A program made the translations under genes and the position numbers. From Streptomyces viridiviolaceus (lineage in GTDB: Bacteria; Actinomycetota; Actinomycetes; Streptomycetales; Streptomycetaceae), in NCBI RefSeq assembly GCF_014650995.1, contig NZ_BMWA01000017.1, forward strand, positions 1 to 64,000: a stretch of DNA of 64,000 nucleotides, written 5' to 3'. Numbering within the stretch: position 1 is the stretch's first letter; each line of letters begins with the position of its first letter. The notes beneath the pieces are model-generated. The model saw nothing but the letters and a program-made list of their open reading frames with translations. It searched no databases and was not told the DNA's origin. This document shows, one piece after another, positions 52,245 through 60,539 of the stretch.

Positions 52245-52541
52245 ATGACCACCATGCACCAGGAACACTCCTCCCACGCACACGCCCACGGCCCGGGCTG
52301 CGGGCACCCCGAGGTGCCCCACGGCGACCACGTCGACTACGCCCACGACGGCCATCTGCACCGCGAACACGGCGGCCACTGGGACGAGTGCGAGCCGTCG
52401 GGCCACACGACCCACGAGAGCCACGACCACCAGCACAGCGAGGGCTGCGGTCACGCGCGCGTGCAGCACGGCGACCACGTCGACTACCTCCACGACGGCC
52501 ACCGCCACGCCGCCCACGAAGGCCACTGGGACGACCACTGA
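52245..52541 (+). CDS. Histidine-rich metal-binding protein
   Basis: The 98-residue protein is about one quarter His. It contains two similar halves: HGPGCGHPEVPHGDHVDYAHDGHLHREHGGHWDE and its partner with GCGHARVQHGDHVDY and LHDGHRHAAHEGHWDDH. Each half keeps GCGH and HGDHVDY. Such proteins bind nickel, zinc or cobalt and may store or deliver them. The ATG at 52245 follows CGAAGGTGAGCACC. The upstream region has ATATGCGCTGTATGCGTGG with a repeated ATGCG, a possible metal-regulator site. It lies after the DUF202 pair but in its own small unit. Confidence 0.85.
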   Translation: MTTMHQEHSSHAHAHGPGCGHPEVPHGDHVDYAHDGHLHREHGGHWDECEPSGHTTHESHDHQHSEGCGHARVQHGDHVDYLHDGHRHAAHEGHWDDH

Positions 52542-52601
52542 CGACCACCCCGTCCCACCGCCCGCTCACCCAGCGCCACGAAAGCCGCAGAAGGTCCCCC
52601 G

Positions 52602-52634
52602 GACAGCTCCCCGCCAACCAGGCGGGGAGCTGTC
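52602..52634. terminator. 14-bp terminator after the His-rich gene
   Basis: Arms GACAGCTCCCCGCC (52602-52615) and GGCGGGGAGCTGTC (52621-52634) pair perfectly around AACCA. It separates the His-rich gene from the APH-like gene. Confidence 0.88.
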
Positions 52635-52675
52635 GCCCATCGTGGCGCCGATCACGTTCGTGACAGCCACTGGAC

Positions 52676-52696
52676 GGCATACCGACCGGTCAGCAT
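52676..52696. promoter_or_regulatory. Candidate TetR-type operator, copy 1
   Basis: GGCATACCGACCGGTCAGC lies 40-60 bp before the APH-like kinase gene. The core ACCGACCGGT has dyad symmetry. Its near-copy, in reverse orientation, precedes the SDR-ligase-TetR operon at 59160-59178. Confidence 0.7.
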
Positions 52697-52734
52697 GATG
52701 GACCGGGTATTGTTCACCTCCCGTAGGAGCGACG

Positions 52735-53757
52735 ATGAGCCCCGACCACCCGCCCGGACTCGATCTCGACCGGCTGCGCGGCCTGCTCGACCGCGAGCGA
52801 CCCGGCCTGGTGACCGGCCCGCTGTCCGGCCGGCTGATCGAGGGCGGACGGTCGAACCTCACGTACGCGGTCTCGGACGGCACCGCGAAGTGGGTCGTCA
52901 GACGCCCCCCGCTCGGTCACGTCCTCGCCACCGCGCACGACATGAAGCGCGAGCACCGCGTGATCAGCGCCCTGCACCCGACGAACGTGCCGGTGCCCCG
53001 CCCCGTCCTCCTCTGCGAGGACGAGGAGGTCCTCGGGGCGCCGTTCTACGTCATGGAGTTCGTCGACGGCACGCCGTACCGCACGGCCGACCAGCTCGCC
53101 CCGCTCGGCCCCGAGCGCACCCGCGCCGCGGTGCTGAACCTGGTCGACACCCTCGTCGAGCTGCACGCGGTGGACCCCGCCGAGGTGGGCCTCGGCGACT
53201 TCGGCCGCCCCGAGGGCTTCCTCGACCGCCAGCTGCGCCGCTGGTCGAAGCAGCTCGACGCCTCCCGCAACCGCGACCTGCCCGGCATCGACGAGCTGCA
53301 CGCCACGCTCGGCCGGGAGCTGCCCCGCTCCCCCGCCGCGACCGTCGTGCACGGCGACTACCGCCTCGACAACGTGCTGATCGGCGGCGACGACGAGATC
53401 AGGGCGATCCTCGACTGGGAGATGTCCACACTCGGTGACCCCCTCACCGACCTCGGACTGCTGGTGATGTACAGCCAGCCCCTCGGCATGCCCGACTCCC
53501 CCGTCTCCACCACGGCACAGGCCCCCGGACACCCCGCCCCGTCCGAGCTGATCGAGCGGTACGCCGCGCGCTCGGGGCGCGACGTCTCCGCCGTCGCCTG
53601 GTACACGGCGTTCGCCTGGTTCAAGCTCGCCGTGATCCTGGAGGGCATCCACTACCGCTACACGCTGGGCCAGACGGTCGGCCGCGGCTTCGACCGCATC
53701 GGCGAGCTGGTTCCCGTCTTCATCGAGCACGGCCTGACCACCCTTCAGAAGGGCTGA
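52735..53757 (+). CDS. APH-like phosphotransferase, acyl-CoA-dehydrogenase-associated
   Basis: The 340-residue kinase-like protein is of the family fused to acyl-CoA dehydrogenase in ACAD10/11. Motifs are GGRSNLTYAVSDG (nucleotide loop), the Brenner-like VVHGDYRLDNVLIGG with catalytic Asp and Asn, and AILDWEMSTLGDPLTDLG for metal binding. ACAD10/11-type kinases phosphorylate 4-hydroxyacyl-CoA so that it can be dehydrated and oxidised, which makes a role in hydroxy-fatty-acid breakdown likely. It is six bases before the acyl-CoA dehydrogenase gene. The ATG at 52735 follows CGTAGGAGCGACG. Confidence 0.92.
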   Translation: MSPDHPPGLDLDRLRGLLDRERPGLVTGPLSGRLIEGGRSNLTYAVSDGTAKWVVRRPPLGHVLATAHDMKREHRVISALHPTNVPVPRPVLLCEDEEVLGAPFYVMEFVDGTPYRTADQLAPLGPERTRAAVLNLVDTLVELHAVDPAEVGLGDFGRPEGFLDRQLRRWSKQLDASRNRDLPGIDELHATLGRELPRSPAATVVHGDYRLDNVLIGGDDEIRAILDWEMSTLGDPLTDLGLLVMYSQPLGMPDSPVSTTAQAPGHPAPSELIERYAARSGRDVSAVAWYTAFAWFKLAVILEGIHYRYTLGQTVGRGFDRIGELVPVFIEHGLTTLQKG

Positions 53758-53763
53758 CCCGAC

Positions 53764-54978
53764 ATGGACTTCGCGTTCGACGCACGCACCGAGGAACTCC
53801 GCGCCAAACTGCTCGCCTTCATGGACGAGCACGTCTACCCCGCCGAGCAGGTCGCCCACGAGCAGCGCGCCCGTCTGGCCTCCCCCTGGGACACCCCGCA
53901 GGTCGTGGAGGACCTGAAGGCCGAGGCACGCCGACAGGGGCTGTGGAACCTCTTCCTGCCCGACGCCGAGTACGGCGCCGGCCTGACCAACCTCCAGTAC
54001 GCGCCGCTCGCCGAGATCACCGGCCGCAGCCCGCAGCTGGCGCCGACGGCCACCAACTGCGCGGCGCCCGACACCGGGAACATGGAGGTGCTGGCGCAGT
54101 TCGGCGACGAGGCGCAGAAGAAGCAGTGGCTCCAGCCGCTGCTGGCCGGTGAGATCCGCTCGGCGTTCGCGATGACCGAGCCGGAGGTGGCCTCCTCGGA
54201 CGCGACGAACATCACCACGCACATCGAGCGGGACGGCGACGAGTACGTCATCACCGGACGCAAGTGGTACATCTCCGGGGCGATGAACCCGGACTGCCAG
54301 ATCTTCATCGTGATGGGCAAGACCGACCCGGACGGCGAGGACATCCGCCGCCAGCAGTCCATGGTGCTGGTGCCCCGCGACACCCCAGGCGTCACCGTCA
54401 CGCGCGCCATGCAGGTCTTCGGCTACGAGGACCACTACCACGGCGGCCACGCCGAGGTGGTCTTCGACCACGCGCGCGTGCCGGTGTCCAACCTCGTCGG
54501 CGAGGAGGGCGGCGGCTTCGCCATCGCCCAGGCCCGCCTCGGCCCCGGCCGCATCCACCACTGCATGCGGCTCATCGGCATGGCCGAGCGGGCGATCGAG
54601 CTGATGTGCCGTCGGGCGACCTCCCGCACGGCCTTCGGCAAGGCCCTGGCCCAGCAGGGCGTCGTGCAGAACTGGATCGCGGACGCCCGGGTCACCGTCG
54701 AGCAGCTGCGGCTGCTGGTGCTCAAGACCGCGTGGCTGATGGACACCGTCGGCAACCGGGGCGCCCACACCGAGATCCAGGCCATCAAGATCGCCACACC
54801 CCGCGCGGTGGTCGGCATCCTCGACCGGGCGATCCAGTTGCACGGCGCGGGCGGTGTCAGCCAGGACTTCCCGCTGGCCGAGCTGTACGCCGGCGCGCGC
54901 ACGCTGATGCTCGCCGACGGCCCGGACGAGGTGCACCAGCGTTCGCTGGCGCGCCGGGAGCTGAAGAAGTACCTCTAA
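53764..54978 (+). CDS. Acyl-CoA dehydrogenase family protein (ACAD10/11-like)
   Basis: The 404-residue flavoenzyme oxidises an acyl-CoA. Family motifs are AFAMTEPEVASSDATNITTH, ITGRKWYISGAMNPDCQIFI, and the C-terminal domain ending LMLADGPDEVHQRSLARREL. The similarity to ACAD10/11 and the kinase-like gene just before it suggest a coupled two-step pathway. The ATG at 53764 is six bases past the previous stop. It is probably regulated by the TetR box at 52676. Confidence 0.95.
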   Translation: MDFAFDARTEELRAKLLAFMDEHVYPAEQVAHEQRARLASPWDTPQVVEDLKAEARRQGLWNLFLPDAEYGAGLTNLQYAPLAEITGRSPQLAPTATNCAAPDTGNMEVLAQFGDEAQKKQWLQPLLAGEIRSAFAMTEPEVASSDATNITTHIERDGDEYVITGRKWYISGAMNPDCQIFIVMGKTDPDGEDIRRQQSMVLVPRDTPGVTVTRAMQVFGYEDHYHGGHAEVVFDHARVPVSNLVGEEGGGFAIAQARLGPGRIHHCMRLIGMAERAIELMCRRATSRTAFGKALAQQGVVQNWIADARVTVEQLRLLVLKTAWLMDTVGNRGAHTEIQAIKIATPRAVVGILDRAIQLHGAGGVSQDFPLAELYAGARTLMLADGPDEVHQRSLARRELKKYL

Positions 54979-55103
54979 TAGCCCCCCGAGTAGTGATGGT
55001 CCGCGCGGGCGAGCGCGCGGACGAAGGACAGGAACCGGTCGAGAAGGACGAGTCTGCGCCGCATGCCTCTCAGCGTGCGGCGCGGGCCGCCCACCGGTCC
55101 AAC

Positions 55104-55140
55104 AGATGGTTTCGCTGGACGCCATCTTTAAAATAGATGG
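55104..55140. promoter_or_regulatory. Candidate LysR operator/leaderless promoter
   Basis: Three half-sites occur in a row: AGATGG at 55104, CCATCT at 55122, AGATGG at 55135. The first two are spaced 12 bases apart. TAAAAT at 55129-55134 lies six bases before the LysR ATG, so transcription may start at the A of the ATG and the mRNA may be leaderless. The half-sites suggest autoregulation. Confidence 0.5.
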
Positions 55141-56061
55141 ATGGAGATCCGGCAGCTCCGCCACTTCATGGCGGTCGTCACCGAGGGCGGCTTCACCGCG
55201 GCCGCCCGCGCCGAGCTGATCGTGCAGTCGGCACTCAGCACGTCGATCCGCAATCTGGAACGCGAACTGGGCGCCGACCTGTTCGACCGCACCGGCCGCC
55301 GGGTCGTCCTGACGGAGGCGGGCCGCGCCCTCCTGCCGCAGGCCCGCGCCCTGCTGGCCGGCGCCGAGGAGGCGCGGCAGGCGGTCGCCGCCGTGGCCGG
55401 CCTGGCCGCCGGCCGGGTGTCGATCGGCACGATCCAGACGCTGACCTGCATCGACCTGCCCGCCGAGCTGGCCACCTTCCACCGGCGGTTCCCGGGCGTC
55501 CAGGTGTCCGTGCGCGACGCCCCCGTCGGTGAGCTGACCGAGGCCCTGCGGGCGGGGGAGCTGGACCTGGCGTATCTCGTGCCGGACGCGCGGGAGTTGC
55601 CGGAGGGGCTGACTCCGTACGCCACCTGGCAGGAGGAGCTGGTGCTGATCACCGCGCCGGGCCATCCGCTGGCCGAGGCCGGACGGACCCTCGTCCGGGA
55701 CCTCGCCGAGGAGCCGTTCGTCGACTTCCGCGCGGGCACCGGCCTGGAGACGGCGGTGCGGCGCCTGGCCGCCCACTGCGGTCTGGAGCGCCGCATCACC
55801 TGTGACGTCACCCAGATCGGGCTGCTGGTCGATCTGGTGCGCGCCGGGATCGGCGTGGCGTTCGTGCCGCGGCGGATCGGCGAGCGGGCCGGGCTGCCGT
55901 GCGTGGAGATCCGGCAGCCGGAGCCCGGGCGCACGGTCGTCCTGGCGGGGCGTGGCGCGCGGCCGCGCAATCCCGCGGCGGCGGCCCTCGCCGATCACCT
56001 CACGGGCGCAGGGCCCTCAGCAGCAGGTCGGCCAGGTGGTCGGCCAGTTCCTGCGGGCTGA
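55141..56061 (+). CDS. LysR-family regulator
   Basis: The 306-residue protein has an N-terminal HTH (MEIRQLRHFMAVVTEGGFTA then ALSTSIRNLERELGADLFDR) and the co-inducer-binding domain (about 90-290). No ribosome site precedes the ATG, and a TAAAAT box is close, so a leaderless mRNA is possible. Its last 62 bp overlap the convergent TetR gene. It lies between the acyl-CoA dehydrogenase operon and the TetR operon; its own targets are not visible beyond the half-sites in front of it. Confidence 0.92.
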   Translation: MEIRQLRHFMAVVTEGGFTAAARAELIVQSALSTSIRNLERELGADLFDRTGRRVVLTEAGRALLPQARALLAGAEEARQAVAAVAGLAAGRVSIGTIQTLTCIDLPAELATFHRRFPGVQVSVRDAPVGELTEALRAGELDLAYLVPDARELPEGLTPYATWQEELVLITAPGHPLAEAGRTLVRDLAEEPFVDFRAGTGLETAVRRLAAHCGLERRITCDVTQIGLLVDLVRAGIGVAFVPRRIGERAGLPCVEIRQPEPGRTVVLAGRGARPRNPAAAALADHLTGAGPSAAGRPGGRPVPAG

Positions 56062-56602
56062 GCGGGCCGTCGGGGCGGTACCAGGTGGACAGGTGGTGCA
56101 CGGAGCCGAAGTGGTAGTCCACCACGAGGTCGGCCGGGGTCTCCTTGGTGAAGACGCCGGCCTGCTGGCCCTCCTCGATCAGCGCCCGGAAGCGTTCGTG
56201 GTAGCGCCGGCGCTCGGCGCGCACCTGCTTGTTCTTCTCCGGGCTCAGGTGGTGCATCGAGCGGAAGAAGATGGACGCGTCGTCGAGGTTCTCGATCGTC
56301 GTGACGACGACGTCGGCCGCCGCGTCGCGCAGTCGCTTGTCGACCGGTTCGTCGGCGTCCGCGAAGGTGTCCAGGCGTTCCTGCTGGAGGCGCAGCACGC
56401 GCGCGTACACCTCGTGCAGGAGGTCGTCCTTGGAGCCGAAGTAGTGGTACAGAGCCCCCTTGGTGACGCCTGCCGCCTCGACGATCTCCTGCACCGAGGT
56501 GCGGTCGTAGCCCTGCTCCGCGAAGAGCCGGGTGGCGGCGGCCAGGAGCCGCTGCGGCACCGGAGTGCCGTCCCCGTCCGAAGTCCTGGGCACTGCCGCC
56601 AC
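56000..56602 (-). CDS. TetR-family regulator
   Basis: The predicted 200-residue protein has the HTH LAAATRLFAEQGYDRTSVQE and GVTKGALYHYFGSKDDLLHE, and a helical ligand domain. It starts at GTG 56602 with GGAAAGGCAG just before; an upstream in-frame start at 56671 would overlap the ligase gene. It is the third gene of the SDR-ligase-TetR run, 19 bp after the ligase. It is the likely binder of the box found both here (59160) and before the acyl-CoA dehydrogenase operon (52676). Confidence 0.92.
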   Translation of the reverse strand: MAAVPRTSDGDGTPVPQRLLAAATRLFAEQGYDRTSVQEIVEAAGVTKGALYHYFGSKDDLLHEVYARVLRLQQERLDTFADADEPVDKRLRDAAADVVVTTIENLDDASIFFRSMHHLSPEKNKQVRAERRRYHERFRALIEEGQQAGVFTKETPADLVVDYHFGSVHHLSTWYRPDGPLSPQELADHLADLLLRALRP

Positions 56603-56621
56603 CTGCCTTTCCGTTGCACTG

Positions 56622-58280
56622 CTAGTCGTGGTCCGCGCGGGAACGCAGTTCCCGACGGAGGATCTTCCCACTCGCCGTTTTCGGCAAGTCGGGCAGGATC
56701 TCCACCTGCCGCGGATACTTGTACGCCGCCAGTCTCTCCTTGCAGTACGCGGCGAGCGCGTCCGGTTCCGTCTCGGCGCCCGGGCGGAGGCTGATGTACG
56801 CCTTGACGGTCTCGCCCCGGTAGCCGTCGGGCACCCCGACGACGGCGGCCTCGCGCACCGCCGGGTGGGTGTAGAGCACGTCCTCGACCTCGCGCGGCCA
56901 GACCTTGAAGCCGGCGGCGTTGATCATGTCCTTCTTGCGGTCGACGACGTACAGCCAGCCCTGGGGATCCATGAAACCGATGTCGCCGGTGCGCAGCTCG
57001 CCCCCGGGGAAGGTCTCGGCCGTGGCGTCCGGGCGCCGCCAGTAGCCGGGCACGACCTGGGGACCGCTGACGACGATCTCGCCGTGCTCCCCGAAGGGCA
57101 CCTCCGCCCCCTCGTCGTCGACGACGCGTACGACGGTCTCGGGGCCCGGCAGGCCGACCGCCAGGGTCCCGGACACCGGATCCACCGGCGCCTCCAGGTG
57201 CGGCGGGACGGAGGCGCAGGGCGCGGTGCACTCGGTGAGTCCGTAGCCGTTGCGGACGTACGGTCCGAAGCCCGCGCGGAACTTCTCCACCAGGGCGGGC
57301 GGCAGCGGGGCGCCGCCGGAGGAGATGTTCACGAAGGACGAGAAGTGCTCGCGGGTCACGGACGGGTGGGCGGCCAGCGCCATGAAGGCGGTGGACGGGC
57401 CGACGGTGTAGTGCGGCCGGTGCTCGGCGAACGCGTCCAGGACGACGCCCGCCTCGAAGCGGTAGGCCAGGACCAGCGTGCCCGTGCTGTTCAGGCAGGC
57501 GCCGAACTCGCAGACCATGCCGGTGATGTGGAACAGCGGCGCCAGGGCGAAGTAGACCGGCGCCTCCGGCAGGTCGAGCCCGGTGCGCTGCCGCTCGGCG
57601 TTGTACATGATGTTGCGGTGGGCGTTGGTGGCGCCCTTGGGCGTGCCGCTGGTGCCGGAGGTGTAGCTGATCAGCGCGATGTCGTCGGCCGACGGGTCGC
57701 GGCCCTCCGGGGCCCGGTGACCGGCACGGGCCACCTGCGCGAGGTCGTCGGTGGTCACGGGCAGCCGCTCGAAGGTCAGCACGCGCGCGTCCCCGCGGGT
57801 CTGGAAGTCCAGCTCGCATGCCGTGAGCACGATCCGCACCGGCGAACCGGCCGCCGTGTCGCGCAGGTACGACTCCCAGGCCCGGTCGGAGCAGATCAAC
57901 GCGGCCACCTCGGCGTCCCGCAGGACGTGGCCGACCTCCCCCGACTTGTACATCGGGTTGACGGGGACGACGACCGCGCCCGCCTTCCAGGCGCCGAGGA
58001 CGGCGAGCACGAAGTGCGGGGAGTTCTGGAGCAGGACCGCCACCCGGTCTCCGCGTTCCAGGCCGCGGGCGGCGAGGTGCCCGGCGACGGAGTCGCTCAG
58101 CTCGTCCACCTCGCGGTAGGTCAGGCGGCCGTCGAAGTAGGCGAGGAAGGCGCGGTCGGGGGCCTCGGCGGCGGCCCGGCGCAGGGCGTGCACCAGCGAG
58201 GCGTCCGGGTCGACCGGGGCCTTCTGCGCGTCGGTCAGCAGGTCCAGCCAGGGCTTGGCCGCGTAACGGGAGGCGGTCAC
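56622..58280 (-). CDS. AMP-dependent acyl-CoA synthetase/ligase
   Basis: The 552-residue ligase of the ANL superfamily activates an acyl group to its CoA ester. Conserved motifs are ISYTSGTSGTPKGATNAHRN (P-loop), NGYGLTECTA, ELRTGDIGFMDPQGWLYVVD, and the catalytic Lys in LPKTASGKILRREL. The GTG at 58280 overlaps the stop of the SDR gene (GTGA), with GGGAGGCG upstream. It fits a fatty or branched-acid breakdown role with the SDR and acyl-CoA dehydrogenase genes. The exact acid is unknown. Confidence 0.95.
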   Translation of the reverse strand: MTASRYAAKPWLDLLTDAQKAPVDPDASLVHALRRAAAEAPDRAFLAYFDGRLTYREVDELSDSVAGHLAARGLERGDRVAVLLQNSPHFVLAVLGAWKAGAVVVPVNPMYKSGEVGHVLRDAEVAALICSDRAWESYLRDTAAGSPVRIVLTACELDFQTRGDARVLTFERLPVTTDDLAQVARAGHRAPEGRDPSADDIALISYTSGTSGTPKGATNAHRNIMYNAERQRTGLDLPEAPVYFALAPLFHITGMVCEFGACLNSTGTLVLAYRFEAGVVLDAFAEHRPHYTVGPSTAFMALAAHPSVTREHFSSFVNISSGGAPLPPALVEKFRAGFGPYVRNGYGLTECTAPCASVPPHLEAPVDPVSGTLAVGLPGPETVVRVVDDEGAEVPFGEHGEIVVSGPQVVPGYWRRPDATAETFPGGELRTGDIGFMDPQGWLYVVDRKKDMINAAGFKVWPREVEDVLYTHPAVREAAVVGVPDGYRGETVKAYISLRPGAETEPDALAAYCKERLAAYKYPRQVEILPDLPKTASGKILRRELRSRADHD

Positions 58281-59044
58281 CGGGTCGTCGCCTCCCACTG
58301 CTGCTGGACCCGGTTCATGCCGCGCAGCCAGCGGTCCGGTTCGGCGGCGCGGGCCTGGTAGTACTGGGCGACCTCGGGGTGCGGCAGGATCAGGAAGCGG
58401 TCGTTCTCGATGCCCTTGAAGAGCGCGTCCGCCACGTCCTGCGGCTCGATGGCGGTCGGCTGGAGCACGAGGTCGCCGGCGCTGCCGGTGGCGGCCAGCA
58501 TGTCGGTGCGCACACCCTGCGGGCAGATGGCGTGCACCTTGACCCCGCGGTGGCGGTAGGTCAGGGAGAGCCACTCGGCGAAGGCGTACGCGCCGTGCTT
58601 GGTCACGCTGTAGGGGGCGGCGCCGATCATGGTGAGCAGCCCGGCGGCCGACACGGTGGAGACGAACCGGCCGCCACCGCGCTCCAGCCAGTCCGGGAGC
58701 AGGGCGTGGGCCGCGCGGACGTGGGCCATGACGTTGACGTCCCAGGCGAGCGCCCAGACGTCCTCCCCGGCCGCTTCCGAACCGCCGGAGCCGACGCCCG
58801 CGTTGGCGCAGTAGACGTCGACCGTGCCGCCCAGTGCCTCCCGGGCCTCGGCGACGATCGCGGAGGCGTCGCCGGGGACCGCGATGCCGCCGATCTCGTC
58901 GGCGACGGCCTTCGCCCGGCCGGCGTCGAGGTCGTTGACGACGACCCGGGCGCCCTCGGCTGCGAAGCGGCGGGCCAGGGCGGCCCCGATACCGCCTCCC
59001 GCACCGGTGACGACGACTCCGGCATCCTGCACGGCTTCCACCAT
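58277..59044 (-). CDS. Short-chain dehydrogenase/reductase
   Basis: The 255-residue enzyme is a classical SDR. The NAD(P) site is VVVTGAGGGIGAALARRFAA, the catalytic Ser is in FVSTVSAAGLL, and Tyr and Lys are in APYSVTKHGAYAFAEWL. It would oxidise an alcohol such as a 3-hydroxyacyl intermediate. The ATG at 59044 follows CGAAGGAGACCG. It is the first gene of the operon SDR-ligase-TetR. A TetR-type box lies about 116 bp upstream. Confidence 0.95.
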   Translation of the reverse strand: MVEAVQDAGVVVTGAGGGIGAALARRFAAEGARVVVNDLDAGRAKAVADEIGGIAVPGDASAIVAEAREALGGTVDVYCANAGVGSGGSEAAGEDVWALAWDVNVMAHVRAAHALLPDWLERGGGRFVSTVSAAGLLTMIGAAPYSVTKHGAYAFAEWLSLTYRHRGVKVHAICPQGVRTDMLAATGSAGDLVLQPTAIEPQDVADALFKGIENDRFLILPHPEVAQYYQARAAEPDRWLRGMNRVQQQWEATTR

Positions 59045-59159
59045 CGGTCTCCTTCGACACGGCTCCGCACGACACGGCTGCGACTCGGCTGCGGCACCGG
59101 TACGGCGCGCCGGCGAACCGACACGCGACGGTCCGGCTCCGGCCCCGCCAAGGCGCCAG

Positions 59160-59178
59160 ACTAACCAGTCGGTATGCC
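59160..59178. promoter_or_regulatory. Candidate TetR-type operator, copy 2
   Basis: ACTAACCAGTCGGTATGCC is the reverse complement of GGCATACCGACTGGTTAGT, against GGCATACCGACCGGTCAGC at 52676. It sits upstream of the SDR operon and also 101 bp before the muramidase gene on the other strand. Confidence 0.7.
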
Positions 59179-59278
59179 CGACGGAAGGGGTGTCCCTCGG
59201 TTCGCCTCGTTCCGTGCGGCCCGGGCGCGCGCTAGCGTGCGTGCGCATGACACCGGCCGCGATCACGGAGGTCACCGC

Positions 59279-60523
59279 ATGACGCTGTCCAGACGGACCC
59301 TGTTCGCCACCACGGCCGCGGTGGCGGCCACCACCACCGCCGGCACGGCACAGGCGGCTCCCGCACGCGGCGGCCGCACGCTGCGCACCGGCTTCGAGCG
59401 ACTGGCCGCCGACGGATACGCCCCGCTCGACGGCCAACGGGTCGGTGTCGTCACCAACCCCACCGGCATCACCAGGGACGCGCGCCACATCGTCGACGTC
59501 ATGCACTCCGACGACCGCGTGGACCTGGTCGCCGTCTTCGGTCCGGAGCACGGCTTCCGCGGGACCGCGCAGGCGGGCGGATCCGAGGGCCGTTACGACG
59601 ACCCGGCGACCGGGCTGCCGGTGTACGACACCTACCTGAAGAGCGGGCAGCCGCTCGCGGACGTCTTCACGGCGTCCGGGGTGGACACCGTCGTCTTCGA
59701 CATCCAGGACGTGGGCGCGCGTTTCTACACGTACATCTGGACCCTCTTCGACTGCATGGAGGCGGCCCGGCTCGCGGGCAAGCGGTTCGTGGTCCTGGAC
59801 CGGCCGAACCCGGTGACCGGGCGGGCGGCCCTGGGTCCGGTCCTGCACAAGGAGTTCGCGACCTTCGTCGGCCGGCAGCCGATCGCGCAGGCGCACGGCA
59901 TGACGGTCGCCGAGCTGGCGCGGCTGTTCAACGGCGAGTTCCTGACGGCCCCGGTGCCGTTGGAGACCGTGACGATGACGGGCTGGAAGCGGTCGGAGTT
60001 CTACGACGCCTCCGGGCTGCCCTGGGTGCCGCCGAGCCCGAACATGCCGACGCCGGAGACCGCCCTGGTGTACTCGGGCACGTGCCTGTTCGAGGGCACG
60101 AACCTGTCGGAGGGCCGCGGCACGACCCGCCCGTTCGAACTGCTCGGCGCCGAGGGCGTGGACGGGCGGTGGGCGGCCGCCGCGAACGCGCTCGGCCTGC
60201 CCGGCGTGCGCTTCAGGGAGGCGTACTTCGCGCCCACCTTCTCCAAGTTCCAGGGCAGGACGGTCGGAGGCGTGCAGATCCATGTGCAGGACCGGGAGGC
60301 GTACGACCCCGTGCGCACCGGGATCGCGCTCCTGGTGACCGCCAAGCGGGTCTGGGACGGCTTCGCCTGGCGGTCCGACAACTGGATCGACAAGCTCACC
60401 GGGTCCACGCAGGTGCGCACGATGATCGACGCCGGCGCGGACACCGACGAGGTGGTGGCCGCCTGGCAGCAGGAACTGGCGGCGTTCCGGGGGATCCGCC
60501 GCCAGTACCTGATCTACCGCTGA
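59279..60523 (+). CDS. Secreted exo-beta-N-acetylmuramidase, NamZ/DUF1343 family
   Basis: The 414-residue protein has a Tat-like signal (MTLSRRTLFATTAAVAATTT, then AQA). The mature part matches DUF1343: GQRVGVVTNPTGITRD, AVFGPEHGFRG, VVFDIQDVGARFYTYIWTL and LDRPNPVTG. This family was shown in Bacteroidetes and Bacillus (NamZ) to release N-acetylmuramic acid from peptidoglycan fragments. It would act outside the cell in wall recycling. The ATG at 59279 follows GGAGGTCACCGC. It converges with the penicillin-acylase-like gene. Confidence 0.92.
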   Translation: MTLSRRTLFATTAAVAATTTAGTAQAAPARGGRTLRTGFERLAADGYAPLDGQRVGVVTNPTGITRDARHIVDVMHSDDRVDLVAVFGPEHGFRGTAQAGGSEGRYDDPATGLPVYDTYLKSGQPLADVFTASGVDTVVFDIQDVGARFYTYIWTLFDCMEAARLAGKRFVVLDRPNPVTGRAALGPVLHKEFATFVGRQPIAQAHGMTVAELARLFNGEFLTAPVPLETVTMTGWKRSEFYDASGLPWVPPSPNMPTPETALVYSGTCLFEGTNLSEGRGTTRPFELLGAEGVDGRWAAAANALGLPGVRFREAYFAPTFSKFQGRTVGGVQIHVQDREAYDPVRTGIALLVTAKRVWDGFAWRSDNWIDKLTGSTQVRTMIDAGADTDEVVAAWQQELAAFRGIRRQYLIYR

Positions 60524-60539
60524 CCGCCGGACCGGCCGG

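Noticed and set aside
55000..55064. Minus-strand peptide of 29 residues starting MRRRLVLLDRFLSFV
   Set aside because: The GAGAGG before the ATG is too close to act as a ribosome site, and no gene follows on that strand that it could lead.
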